DNA of 64,000 nt from NCBI GenBank assembly GCA_031963405.1, contig JASSUJ010000001.1:496001-560000 (forward strand), given 5' to 3'. The notes beneath the pieces were generated by a model. That model saw nothing but the letters and a program-made list of their open reading frames with translations. It searched no databases and was not told where the DNA came from. Position numbers and translations under genes: made by a program. Below are positions 18,116-26,255 of this stretch, piece by piece. Source of the DNA: JASSUD01 sp031963405 (GTDB taxonomy: Bacteria; Pseudomonadota; Gammaproteobacteria; Burkholderiales; Burkholderiaceae). Every line of letters starts with the position of its first letter. Position 1 is the stretch's first letter.

Positions 18116-19255
18116 TTACGGTGTAGATCGGCCACCATCAGTCGCGGTAGTCAATACAACTGGGAGTTCTAAAGCATCCGCTAACGCGGCTAGATCAGCA
18201 GGCACAGGTGCATGAAAGGTGCAGGTCTCACCGCTTAATGGGTGGATTAATTCAAGCTGCCACGCATGCAAGGCTTGACGTGGGAAATTAAAAGCCAGTG
18301 AAGCAGCAGCATGTTCAGTTACATGCGCACTAAGTTTCTCGCCTTTCTTTCTGCCATATAGCGGATCGCCCAACAGCGGGTAGCCAAGATGCGCAAAATG
18401 AACGCGAATTTGATGGGTACGGCCCGTTTCAAGTGCACACTCAACTGCCGTAATCGACTGCCCCGCTACCTTGCTTAGGCCAATAGCTCGATAGTGAGTA
18501 CGTGCTTGACGGCCACGCGTACCAGGCACAACAGCCATACGCAAGCGGTTACGAGGATCACGTCCAATCGGAGCATCAATCACACCTGAGGCTGCACTAG
18601 CGCCCCAGGCAAGCGCGTAATAGCAGCGTTTTACCGTACGCGCTTGCAATTGACGCACTAATTCTGTTTGTGCAGTTAAGGTACGGGCCACCACCATCAG
18701 ACCCGAGGTTTCCTTATCCAAACGATGCACAATGCCTGCGCGTGGCAGCTGCGCTGCAGCTTTTCCATAACGATGCAAAAGCCCATTTAATAAAGTGCCT
18801 TGCCAATTGCCGGTAGCCGGATGAACTACTAAGCCAGCAGGCTTATTGATCACCAGCAGCGTGTCATCTTCGTACACTATTTCAAGTGGTATCGGTTCAG
18901 CAGTAAAAGCCAGCTGCTCAGGTAGCAAATCAGGCTCAACCACCACCTCAGCGTCGGCTAACGCTGGCTGACGCACGCTTGCTAGCACACCATTCATCTG
19001 CACACGCCCAGCTTTAATCCAATTTTGTAAGCATTGCCGCGAATATTTAGAAAATAAATTAGCTAAAACTTTATCTAAACGCTCGCCTGCTAATGCTGTC
19101 GGTATTTTTGCTGTGAGCGGTGCCAGCGGGTCATGAACGTCACTCGGCGTGGACGATAAATCCTCTGCTTCATCATCATCCAAGTGAATATGCTCAAGCG
19201 CGCGCTCGTATAGCTGCTGGCTTCGGTTATAATTTTCGGTCGGGAAATGACTCAT
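18116..19255 (-). CDS. rluD: 23S rRNA pseudouridine(1911/1915/1917) synthase
   Basis: Makes three pseudouridines in helix 69 of 23S rRNA. The 379-residue protein has an N-terminal acidic leader, an S4 RNA-binding domain (about residues 58-110, GERLDKVLANL...IKAGRVQMNG) and the RluA-type catalytic domain with HRLDKETSGLMVVA, whose Asp is the nucleophile (about residue 183). The G-RTHQIRVH motif is present. Its start region overlaps the longest possible frame of divergent bamD, so the two share a very compact promoter region. Confidence 0.93.
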   Translation of the reverse strand: MSHFPTENYNRSQQLYERALEHIHLDDDEAEDLSSTPSDVHDPLAPLTAKIPTALAGERLDKVLANLFSKYSRQCLQNWIKAGRVQMNGVLASVRQPALADAEVVVEPDLLPEQLAFTAEPIPLEIVYEDDTLLVINKPAGLVVHPATGNWQGTLLNGLLHRYGKAAAQLPRAGIVHRLDKETSGLMVVARTLTAQTELVRQLQARTVKRCYYALAWGASAASGVIDAPIGRDPRNRLRMAVVPGTRGRQARTHYRAIGLSKVAGQSITAVECALETGRTHQIRVHFAHLGYPLLGDPLYGRKKGEKLSAHVTEHAAASLAFNFPRQALHAWQLELIHPLSGETCTFHAPVPADLAALADALELPVVLTTATDGGRSTP

Positions 19256-19276
19256 AAAATATTAAGAAGCGAAAAA

Positions 19277-20059
19277 ATGCGGATGCTAAATTTATTCAAA
19301 ATGGCAGTACTAGCTGGGGTAGCAGTCATATTGACAGCCTGTGGCGGCTTGCCCGAAAAAGTTGACGAAACCTCAGCTTGGTCAACTGACAAATTATACG
19401 CAGAAGCGCAAGAAGCATTAGCTGGCCGTGATTGGGGCCATTGCATCAAGTATTTTGAAAAACTTGAAGGTCGCGATCCATTTAGCCGCCGTGCTCAACA
19501 GGCGCAAATTAATATTGCCTACTGTAACTGGAAAGATAAGGAACCTGCAGCAGCCAACCAAGCGCTTGAGCGCTTTATGCGCCTGCATCCAGATCATCCA
19601 GAAATGCCTTATGCGTATTACTTAAAAGGATTAATTAACTTTAAAGACGACCTTGGCTTTTTAGGCCGCTTAGGGCAGCAAGATATGAGCGAGCGCGACC
19701 CGCAAGCCCTACGGGACGCCTACGATGCTTTTAAAATCGTCATTGAGCGCTACCCGCAAAGCCGCTATGCGCCTGATGCCGCACAGCGCATGCGCTATAT
19801 TGTCAATTCCTTAGCAGCATACGAAGTGCACACTGCCGACTATTATTACCGTCGTGGCGCTTATTTGGCTGCCGTCAATCGGGCACAATATACCCTAAAA
19901 AAATACCCCAACACGCCTGCTATCGAAGAAGCTTTGCACCTGATGGTTATCAGCTACCAAGCGCTTAATGAAACTCAATTAGCTAAAGATGCTGAGCGCG
20001 TGCTACGGGAAACTTTTCCTAACAGTGCTTATTTAAGCAATAAAGTGACTCGCCATTAA
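19277..20059 (+). CDS. bamD: Outer membrane assembly lipoprotein BamD
   Basis: An essential component of the BAM complex that folds outer-membrane beta-barrels; anchored to the inner face of the outer membrane. The chosen start (MRMLNLFKMAV) has AAGAAG eight bases upstream and avoids overlapping rluD; a longer frame begins at 19247. The lipobox LTAC gives a lipidated Cys near residue 22, and tetratricopeptide repeats fill residues 40-240 (YFEKLEGRDPFS, RFMRLHPDHPEMPYAYYLKGL, ERYPQSRYAPDA). About 260 residues, the normal size. Divergent from rluD, convergent with glnA across a two-way terminator. Confidence 0.94.
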   Translation: MRMLNLFKMAVLAGVAVILTACGGLPEKVDETSAWSTDKLYAEAQEALAGRDWGHCIKYFEKLEGRDPFSRRAQQAQINIAYCNWKDKEPAAANQALERFMRLHPDHPEMPYAYYLKGLINFKDDLGFLGRLGQQDMSERDPQALRDAYDAFKIVIERYPQSRYAPDAAQRMRYIVNSLAAYEVHTADYYYRRGAYLAAVNRAQYTLKKYPNTPAIEEALHLMVISYQALNETQLAKDAERVLRETFPNSAYLSNKVTRH

Positions 20060-20175
20060 TTTAGCTTGGCGCTTTTCTAAAAAGCGCCGATTTAAGTTTC
20101 GTAGCTAAAGAAAAAGAAGCACCTACTTGCGGATTGTTTTCCTGCACGTACTGCAATGCCTATACGGCTGAAATT

Positions 20176-20205
20176 AAAAGGGGATGGCTAATGCCATCCC
20201 CTTTT
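20176..20205. terminator. Bidirectional terminator between bamD and glnA
   Basis: A perfect 13-base stem AAAAGGGGATGGC/GCCATCCCCTTTT with a TAAT loop has A/T runs on both sides, so it can stop transcription from either convergent gene. Confidence 0.85.
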
Positions 20206-20266
20206 AATATTTAACCCCGCCAACTATACATGCCCAGCTTAGCTGGCCTTAGCATTTAAAGTAAGG

Positions 20267-21682
20267 TTACAGCGAGTAATACATCTCAAACTCTACCGGA
20301 TGCGCGGTCATACGCAAGCGTGTGACTTCAGCAAACTTAAGTTCGATATAAGCATCCAGCATGCTATTGCTAAAGACGCCGCCACGAGTCAAAAATTCAC
20401 GGTCTTGGTCTAAGCATTCAAGCGCCTGCTCTAGGCTCGAGCAAACAGTTGGGATTTTGCGGTCTTCTTCAGGCGAGAGCTCATACAAATTCTTATCCGC
20501 TGCTTCACCGGGGTGAATTTTATTTTGCACACCATCTAAACCCGCCATGAGTAAGGCTGGGAAGGCCAAGTACGGATTAGCCATGGGGTCTGGAAAACGT
20601 GTTTCAATACGCCGAGCATAATCTTGAGTCACATACGGCACACGAATCGCTGCTGAACGGTTACGCGCTGCATACGCCAGTTTCACTGGGGCTTCAAAGC
20701 CTGGCACAAGCCGTTTGTAAGAGTTGGTCGTTGGATTGGTAATAGCATTTAAAGCACGCGCATGCTTGATAATTCCACCGATGTAATACAACGCAAACTC
20801 TGACAAACCTGCATAGCCATCGCCAGCAAATAAATTTTTGCCCTCTTTCCAAATCGACTGGTGCACGTGCATGCCGGAACCGTTGTCGCCCACCAGAGGC
20901 TTAGGCATAAAAGTGGCTGTTTTGCCGTAGGTATGCGCCACGTTATGCACGATGTATTTCATCGCTTGCGTCCAATCAGCACGCTGCACTAACGTAGAAA
21001 ACTTAGTGCCTACTTCATTTTGTCCTGCGCCACCCACTTCATGATGGTGCACTTCAACTGGAATCCCAATTTTTTCAAGCAACGTGCTAATTTCTGAACG
21101 TATGTCTTGAAAGCTATCAACTGGCGCTACAGGGAAATAGCCACCTTTGACAGCCGGCCGATGGCCGCTATTTCCGTGGTCATAAGCTTTGCTTGATGAC
21201 CAAGGTGCTTCTTCTGACTCAATTTTGTAAAAAGAGCCAGACATATCAGTCTTCCATTGCACTGAATCGAACACAAAAAATTCCGGCTCTGGGCCGAAAT
21301 AAGCTGTGTCACCTAATCCTGTGTTCTGCAAATACGCTTCTGCCCGTTTAGCAAGCGAACGAGGATCACGTTCATAACCTTTGCCATCCGAGGGTTCAAT
21401 CACATCGCATGCCAAAACTAAGGTCGGCTCTTCGTAGAATGGGTCAATATAGGCGGTATTAGGATCTGGCACCAGCACCATATCAGAGGCTTCAATCCCT
21501 TTCCAACCGGCAATTGAGGAGCCATCGAACGCGAGGCCGCTTTCAAATTTATCCGCATTAAACATTGAGACCGGCACCGAAACGTGTTGTTCTTTGCCAC
21601 GTGTATCTGTGAAGCGAAAGTCAACAAACTTAACTCCCTCGTCCTCGACAATTCGCATGACGTGGGCCACGGTTTTACTCAT
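20267..21682 (-). CDS. glnA: Glutamine synthetase, type I (GSI-beta)
   Basis: Cytosolic ATP-dependent synthesis of glutamine from glutamate and ammonia, forming dodecamers. The 471-residue length and motifs are standard: DGSSIAGWKGI (N-terminal loop), PEPEFFVFD and EVGGAGQNEVGTKFS (metal/ATP site), HVHQSIW, and NPTTNSYKRLVPG. The adenylylation site Tyr is present in KNLYELSPEE (about residue 400), so covalent control by GlnE is expected. RBS GGAG precedes the ATG at normal distance. I looked for a sigma-54 site upstream and did not find one with proper -24/-12 spacing. Confidence 0.97.
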   Translation of the reverse strand: MSKTVAHVMRIVEDEGVKFVDFRFTDTRGKEQHVSVPVSMFNADKFESGLAFDGSSIAGWKGIEASDMVLVPDPNTAYIDPFYEEPTLVLACDVIEPSDGKGYERDPRSLAKRAEAYLQNTGLGDTAYFGPEPEFFVFDSVQWKTDMSGSFYKIESEEAPWSSSKAYDHGNSGHRPAVKGGYFPVAPVDSFQDIRSEISTLLEKIGIPVEVHHHEVGGAGQNEVGTKFSTLVQRADWTQAMKYIVHNVAHTYGKTATFMPKPLVGDNGSGMHVHQSIWKEGKNLFAGDGYAGLSEFALYYIGGIIKHARALNAITNPTTNSYKRLVPGFEAPVKLAYAARNRSAAIRVPYVTQDYARRIETRFPDPMANPYLAFPALLMAGLDGVQNKIHPGEAADKNLYELSPEEDRKIPTVCSSLEQALECLDQDREFLTRGGVFSNSMLDAYIELKFAEVTRLRMTAHPVEFEMYYSL

Positions 21683-22012
21683 CTCTGGTCTCCTGTACGG
21701 TAATTTGCAAAAATTGCAAACCGAGATTTTATCGGATAATTGAACAAGAGCTTGAACTGATGTCTTATTTTATGATTCAAACCATGATCAGCACACACTG
21801 AAATTACTGCTTTGGCCTTAACTGATAAGAAAGAGCGCTGAGTAAATCACAAGCCAGACAATGCCTTTGCTGCTAATGCAAAGGCGCGATCAAAACGCAT
21901 AGGGATGCTGCTCTCAAGCCGCCTTAAATATTCATGCAATAAAAACTTTAATATTTTTCACCATAAACGCTTCGCAATTTACGCTATAATCGCCCTCGCA
22001 TTAAAAATGCAA
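21683..22012. other. Spacer between glnA and tRNA-Leu
   Basis: It must contain the glnA promoter (not located) and the tRNA promoter. A degenerate copy of the dispersed repeat core (GCCAGACAATGCCTTTGCTG) lies near 21852-21880. Nothing else is recognised. Confidence 0.4.
21985..21990 (+). promoter_or_regulatory. Minus-10 box of tRNA-Leu promoter
   Basis: A perfect TATAAT lies 22 bases upstream of the tRNA 5' end. The expected -35 position is not a good match, so this rests on the -10 box and position only. Confidence 0.45.
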
Positions 22013-22447
22013 GCGCCCGTGGCGGAATAGGTAGACGCAAGAGACTTAAACAATTTGAGCATCCTGTTGCGAAAGCACAGACGTGAATCCCGTCAAATTC
22101 AGCGAACCCCCTATATAGCTTATGTATCTCAGTTTATATGGCTATGTGAGGCAACGCTGAGCGAAGCCCTAAGCTATCAATGGTTTATCAAAGGCTAACC
22201 GCCCTAACCATTTAATACACTTAGGGAACGTGCAGAGACTTGACGGCGGGAACCTAAAGCGCGCAAAAATGCTGTGTCAGTTTGCATTCATTAAATTGAA
22301 CTACAAGTTGAAACACATTCAGCTGCAAGCCAAGGTTAAGACAAAGTCCAGACCACGAACGGCCCCGTAGCCGGCAGCGAAAGCTGAAGTGGTAAGAAAA
22401 TCTCTCGCCTTATAGGCGTGCCGGTTCGACTCCGGCTGGGCGCACCA
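22013..22447 (+). tRNA. tRNA-Leu(UAA), interrupted by a group I intron
   Basis: Exon 1 (22013-22047) starts with acceptor strand GCGCCCG, has the D-arm GGCGGAATAGGTAGACGC and half of the anticodon arm AGAGACTT. Exon 2 (22397-22447) continues AAAATCTCT, the class II variable arm CGCCTTATAGGCG, the T-arm GCCGGTTCGACTCCGGC, acceptor strand TGGGCGC, discriminator A and encoded CCA. Joined, the anticodon stem AGAGA/TCTCT encloses CTTAAAA, anticodon UAA. All arms pair. The split lies between U34 and A35, the same place as the well-known cyanobacterial tRNA-Leu intron. Confidence 0.95.
22048..22396 (+). ncRNA. Self-splicing group I intron in tRNA-Leu(UAA)
   Basis: 349 bases between the exons. The 5' exon ends in U and the intron ends in G (22396), as group I splicing requires. 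The sequence just after the 5' site (AAACAATTTGAG) can form P1 with the exon. GACGGCGGGAACCTAAAGCG resembles the conserved P/Q/J region, and GACAAAGTCCAGACC the R/S (P7) region, of the cyanobacterial tRNA-Leu introns (subgroup IC3). No homing-endonuclease ORF is inside. Splicing itself is inferred. Confidence 0.88.
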
Positions 22448-22794
22448 CGATATCCCTCTAGCATTTCCGAAGTTTTACCAGAAAACCTTGAAATATAAGG
22501 GGAAGCAGAACTTGCTACTCCTTATATTGCCCATCTTTTATCATTGACAGCCACCTATTTTGGGGCATATTCAAGGGCACAAATTCAAGGCACATCTATT
22601 TATGTCCCCCTGCAGATACCCTTAGTGGCAGCGCGAAACGCTAAGCCTAAAGCTAGCCGATAGCGGCGGCCTGTCTGTTACTTGACAGAGGCCATCGCAT
22701 AATCAAAAGGGTAAGATTGCGTCGCGTTCAGAACTTGATCGAGCGTGTCAGCAAAAAGTAGTTTTCGCCTCAAGCGGCTAATTTCTCATCACCT
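22448..22794. other. Spacer downstream of tRNA-Leu with possible gene remnant
   Basis: No intact gene. On the minus strand a 35-codon open stretch ending near 22677 reads RLRRKLLFADTLDQVL and ends YPFDYAMASVK before a stop, which could be the C-terminal remnant of a lost gene. The position just behind a tRNA fits a mobile-element scar, but no integrase or repeat of the tRNA end is seen here. Confidence 0.3.
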
Positions 22795-23070
22795 TCAAAG
22801 CCATTGTTGCGCGGCATGCAAAATACGAACTATATAGAGAGTGCTGCTTTTTATCTGATACACAATAAACAGAGAGGCCCCACTTACAACAAGTTCCCGC
22901 GTATTAGGCGCCCACCCTGCTCGCCCCAACATTGGAAAGGTTACCAACTGATCGATTGCTTTAAATACACGCCCTACGACAGCCTGCGCGGCGCCTGGCT
23001 TATCCTGATGAATATAATCACGCACTGACTGTAAATCGTGGGTTGCTAGCCTGGTGAGTTTAACTTCCAA
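22795..23070 (-). CDS. RelE/ParE family toxin
   Basis: A ParE/RelE-fold toxin of about 91 residues. The start is probably the TTG at 23070, which overlaps the antitoxin stop and gives the usual N-terminus MEVKLTRLATHDL; the longer ATG frame from 23109 would overlap the antitoxin by 50 bases. Family features are a DLQSVRDYIHQDKPGAA helix pair, LGRAGWAPNTRELVVSGASLFIVYQI beta strands and a final RILHAAQQW motif. ParE toxins poison gyrase and RelE toxins cut mRNA; the sequence does not decide between them. It forms an operon with the upstream antitoxin. Confidence 0.85.
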   Translation of the reverse strand: MEVKLTRLATHDLQSVRDYIHQDKPGAAQAVVGRVFKAIDQLVTFPMLGRAGWAPNTRELVVSGASLFIVYQIKSSTLYIVRILHAAQQWL

Positions 23071-23302
23071 GTGACAGTCCCCATTCGCGTTTGACCTCTT
23101 CAAGATCAACGACAGAGTTCTGTTTAACCTCGTCTAGGCCTGCATGAATGGCCTGTACTTGCCATTCATGCAAATCAAGGTATTCCTCAATCGCTTTAGC
23201 AGCCAGAAAAGATTTTGAACGGGTTACTGATTTTGCCAGGCCCGCTAAACGTTTAGCGATATTCTCTGGTACACGCACTGAAATAAGAGTTGTGGTTGCC
23301 AT
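23060..23302 (-). CDS. Ribbon-helix-helix (CopG-type) antitoxin
   Basis: An 80-residue protein whose first 45 residues form a ribbon-helix-helix DNA-binding domain (TTLISVRVPENIAKRLAGLA followed by SKSFLAAKAIEEYL). The C-terminal acidic helix (about 50-80) would bind the toxin. It precedes and overlaps the toxin gene, the normal antitoxin-first order allowing autorepression. The ATG has AAGGAG seven bases upstream. Confidence 0.88.
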   Translation of the reverse strand: MATTTLISVRVPENIAKRLAGLAKSVTRSKSFLAAKAIEEYLDLHEWQVQAIHAGLDEVKQNSVVDLEEVKREWGLSLGS

Positions 23303-23408
23303 AAAATCTCCTTGTATACATGTGAATCATATCGCCTCACTATGCTATTAATTTTTTATTCTGCACAAATACGGCTCATAAATTTCCTCATGGAGCGGTA
23401 GCTCCTGA

Positions 23409-24536
23409 CTAATTATTTGAGTTGGCTGAAGCAGAATCAGCTGCGGACGTAGCCTGCGCGGCTTCTCGCTCAAGTAATGCGCGTTTACGTTCTATACCCC
23501 AAGCGTAACCCGCAAGTGCGCCGTTATTACGCACAACGCGATGACATGGGATGGCAAGTCCGATTTTGTTGACAGCGCAAGCGCTGGCGACGGCTCGCAC
23601 GGCTTTTGGCATGCCAAGCCGATGTGCAAGCTCTGTATAAGAGATGGTCTGGCCAAGCGGAATTTGCTGCAGAGCCTGCCAAACTCGCTGTTGGAAGGCT
23701 GTACCCCGAATATCGAGCGGGAGATTAAGACCTAAACCCGGCGCTTCCACATAGCCCACGACCTGCGCCACTCGTGCTTCGTATTCTTTATCAGCCCCGA
23801 TTAGCTTAGCTTGTGGGAAGCGGTCTTGCAGATTGCGAAGTAATTGATCAGGGTCCTCGCCAAGAAAAATTGCCACCACACCTTTCTTACTCGATGCAAC
23901 CAAAATGGTGCCGAGTGTCGTTGTGCCTAACGCAAAATAAATTTGCTCATTCATTCCACCATCGCGGTATTGGGTTGGTGTCATGCCGAGTATGTGATTT
24001 GATTTTTCGTAGAAGCGACCGCTTGAATTAAAACCCGCCTCATAGATGGCTTGGGTGACGCTCTTTTTTGCGGCTAAATTTTGCCGGACTTTCACGGCAC
24101 GCTGTGCAGCAGCGTACTCTTTCGGCGTCAACCCTGTTATGGATTTAAATAGGCGGTGAAAGTGGCTCACGCTGCATCCAACTGCATCAGCCAACTCATT
24201 TAGCGATAGCTCTGTCTGATTTTTCTCAATCATGCGACAGGCTTGGGCCACCAGAGCCACATTGTCATCTGCACTCACAAGACCGTCGGGATCACAGCGT
24301 TTACATGGCCTACAGCCGGTCATCTTGGCGCTCTCAAGCGTAGCGTGCAGTTGAACGTTTTGGGACTTGGCGCAGCGCGATGGGCAAGATGGACGGCAAT
24401 AAACACCCGTGGTCGCCACGGAATACCAAAATTGGCCGTCAGCCGTCTTATCTCGAGCGACAACACGCGCCCAGCGTGGATCATCAGCTACGCTCGGTTG
24501 AGAAAATTTATTGGATTGGGAAAGTCTCTTAGCCAT
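23409..24536 (-). CDS. ada: Ada: methylphosphotriester/O6-alkylguanine methyltransferase and regulator
   Basis: A 375-residue dual repair and regulatory protein. The N-terminal zinc domain has CRPSC and CRPCKRC cysteines, one of which accepts methyl from DNA phosphotriesters. A central AraC-type helix-turn-helix pair lies around residues 95-190 (LNELADAVGCSVSHFHRLFK). The C-terminal methyltransferase has the acceptor Cys in IPCHRVV (about residue 330). Methylated Ada activates alkylation-response genes, probably including its own and perhaps alkB at 3.5 kb. All active cysteines are intact. It has an Ala/Ser-rich C-terminal tail. Confidence 0.94.
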   Translation of the reverse strand: MAKRLSQSNKFSQPSVADDPRWARVVARDKTADGQFWYSVATTGVYCRPSCPSRCAKSQNVQLHATLESAKMTGCRPCKRCDPDGLVSADDNVALVAQACRMIEKNQTELSLNELADAVGCSVSHFHRLFKSITGLTPKEYAAAQRAVKVRQNLAAKKSVTQAIYEAGFNSSGRFYEKSNHILGMTPTQYRDGGMNEQIYFALGTTTLGTILVASSKKGVVAIFLGEDPDQLLRNLQDRFPQAKLIGADKEYEARVAQVVGYVEAPGLGLNLPLDIRGTAFQQRVWQALQQIPLGQTISYTELAHRLGMPKAVRAVASACAVNKIGLAIPCHRVVRNNGALAGYAWGIERKRALLEREAAQATSAADSASANSNN

Positions 24537-24956
24537 ATCGATTTATTTTGCCATCAGGGAGATAGAGTGATGATGCCGCTAAAGTTTCAACGATGCACTC
24601 CGATACTTACTTGCAAATTCAATCACCTTTCGCTATTCCCACAAAAAAATCCTTATTGCAGCTTCTTCTGACTAAGTAGAGCGCTAGTCTGATTCCTAGC
24701 AGCTTTTAAAGTAGGACTCCATCAAACCTTACAATCAACATATTAAGTAAAATGTTATCGACTTCACAGAATTTGACTTAGGTTTTCTCTGCCTGCGCGA
24801 GCCTTTAGCTTGCGCGCTACATTAGCGCTATATTAGCTTTAACAAATCTAGGAAGGTTTACATAACCCGTGCGCGGCGTCATGCAAACCTTTCCCAAAGC
24901 CTATAAATAGCGAAAAAATAAAGAGCGCATGCTTCCACTTTTCTGCAGGAATAGAT
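24537..24956. other. Spacer with palindromic repeat
   Basis: Contains the dispersed repeat member 24849-24895 and a weak GCGCGAGC/GCTTGCGCGC stem near 24794-24816. No gene or riboswitch is recognised. Confidence 0.4.
24849..24895. repeat. Dispersed intergenic palindromic repeat (short form)
   Basis: AGGAAGGTTTACATAACCC pairs imperfectly with ATGCAAACCTTTCC around a GTGCGCGGCGTC centre. The same ends recur at 26153, 27850, 52923 and 60799. Confidence 0.6.
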
Positions 24957-26156
24957 GTGACCATTACAAGAAACAGCGCTGAATTTATTGCTTGCCAGCA
25001 AAATAGGAATGACAGCGAATTATTCAAGGTACACGGTTTAGGTAATGAGTTAGTTGAGTCTGCTTGGGCTCCTTTAACCCTATCAGAGATAAATAAAGTA
25101 TTGCGCCGCTTTACGCGCTTAGGTTCAGTCAAAGAAATAACGTGGCACAGTCCTCGCCCTTTCTCCACTGCTGCATTGGTGACAACCGCTAATGGGCCAG
25201 TATTCGTCAAGCGACACCACCATTGCGTGCGGGACACAAAGGGATTACTTGAAGAGCATCGTTTTATTGCGCATTTACACGCGGCCTGCTTGCCGGTAAC
25301 TGAAGTGCTCAGTGATAACTCAGGCTCATCTGTGATTGTCGATGGAGTATGGAGTTATGAAGTACATGCGCAGGCGCCAGGTGTTGATTTGTATCGTGAT
25401 GCGGTTTCTTGGTCTCCTTTTTTTAGCGTTGCGCATGCGCAGGCAGCTGGCTGCGCCTTAGCGCAGCTGCATTTGGCGGCACAGGGTTATCAAGCAGCGG
25501 AACGTCAAAGCACGGTACTGGTCTCTAGCGCTACTCTTTTAGGCAGTGATGATCTCATCGAGAGTCTCACGCAATTTATCAACCTGCGTCCCGCGCTCGC
25601 TGACTATCTAACAAAGCGCCAGTGGCATGCAGAGGTAACTCGCGAGCTACTGCCAAGGCACGCTAAACTTAAACCTTTTATCAAAGCCTTACCGCCGCTT
25701 TGGACACACAATGATTGGCATGCTTCCAACTTATTGTGGAGCAACGCGAGCGATACTGCAGGCGTCGCTACTATCATCGATTTTGGTCTCTCAAATAAGA
25801 CTTTTGCGCTCTATGATTTAGCTACCGCGATTGAACGTAATGTGATTGAGTGGCTCGCTTTACCTTGCGATAGCGCTAAATTAGTGCACTTTGATCTTTT
25901 AGACGCATTGCTGGATGGCTATACATCGGTTAGGCCATTAAGCACGATAGAAACGACCGCTTTACCTTTATTGTTACCACTCGTACATATCGAATTCGCG
26001 CTGTCTGAAGTTTTATATTTCAATAGCGTAGCTAAATCTCAAGAGAATGCTGCATTGGCTTACGATGGATATTTTCTAGGGCATGCAGCGTGGTTTAAAA
26101 GCACTGCTGGCCAGCATCTACTGACTCATTTAAGGCAGCACCGCTGTTTGACTTAA
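24957..26156 (+). CDS. Phosphotransferase of the APH/choline kinase fold
   Basis: A 399-residue small-molecule kinase-like protein. The start is GTG at 24957 with AGGA seven bases upstream; the overlapping ATG runs directly into a stop. The catalytic loop is WTHNDWHASNLLW (about residues 250-262, HNDxxxxN) and the metal-binding Asp is in IIDFGL (about 275). The N-terminal lobe has VFVKRHHH with the ATP-binding Lys. Substrate is unknown; fold relatives phosphorylate aminoglycosides, homoserine, thiamine or choline. pnuC follows 100 bases downstream on the same strand, hinting at vitamin or nucleoside salvage. The stop codon is supplied by a palindromic repeat (TAAGGAAGG). Confidence 0.8.
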   Translation: MTITRNSAEFIACQQNRNDSELFKVHGLGNELVESAWAPLTLSEINKVLRRFTRLGSVKEITWHSPRPFSTAALVTTANGPVFVKRHHHCVRDTKGLLEEHRFIAHLHAACLPVTEVLSDNSGSSVIVDGVWSYEVHAQAPGVDLYRDAVSWSPFFSVAHAQAAGCALAQLHLAAQGYQAAERQSTVLVSSATLLGSDDLIESLTQFINLRPALADYLTKRQWHAEVTRELLPRHAKLKPFIKALPPLWTHNDWHASNLLWSNASDTAGVATIIDFGLSNKTFALYDLATAIERNVIEWLALPCDSAKLVHFDLLDALLDGYTSVRPLSTIETTALPLLLPLVHIEFALSEVLYFNSVAKSQENAALAYDGYFLGHAAWFKSTAGQHLLTHLRQHRCLT

Positions 26157-26196
26157 GGAAGGTTTGTAGCCCCTAGGTTATGCAAGCCTTCCTTAA
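26153..26196. repeat. Palindromic repeat carrying the stop codon of the phosphotransferase
   Basis: TTAAGGAAGGTTTG pairs with CAAGCCTTCCTTAA around an 18-base loop. It overlaps the TAA at 26154-26156 and could end the transcript or sit between this gene and pnuC. Confidence 0.65.
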
Positions 26197-26255
26197 ACGC
26201 TTCACTGCTCATTTCTTCTTTCTCTTACTTTAGCGAATAATTTTTCAGCTCATTT

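Noticed and set aside
21683..21770. GG...GC pattern upstream of glnA resembling a sigma-54 promoter
   Set aside because: The distance between the GG and GC is 12 bases instead of the required 10, and the flanks do not match TGGCAC/TTGCA.
24399..24671. 142-codon plus-strand ORF overlapping ada
   Set aside because: Most of it is antisense to the conserved Cys-rich N-terminus of Ada.
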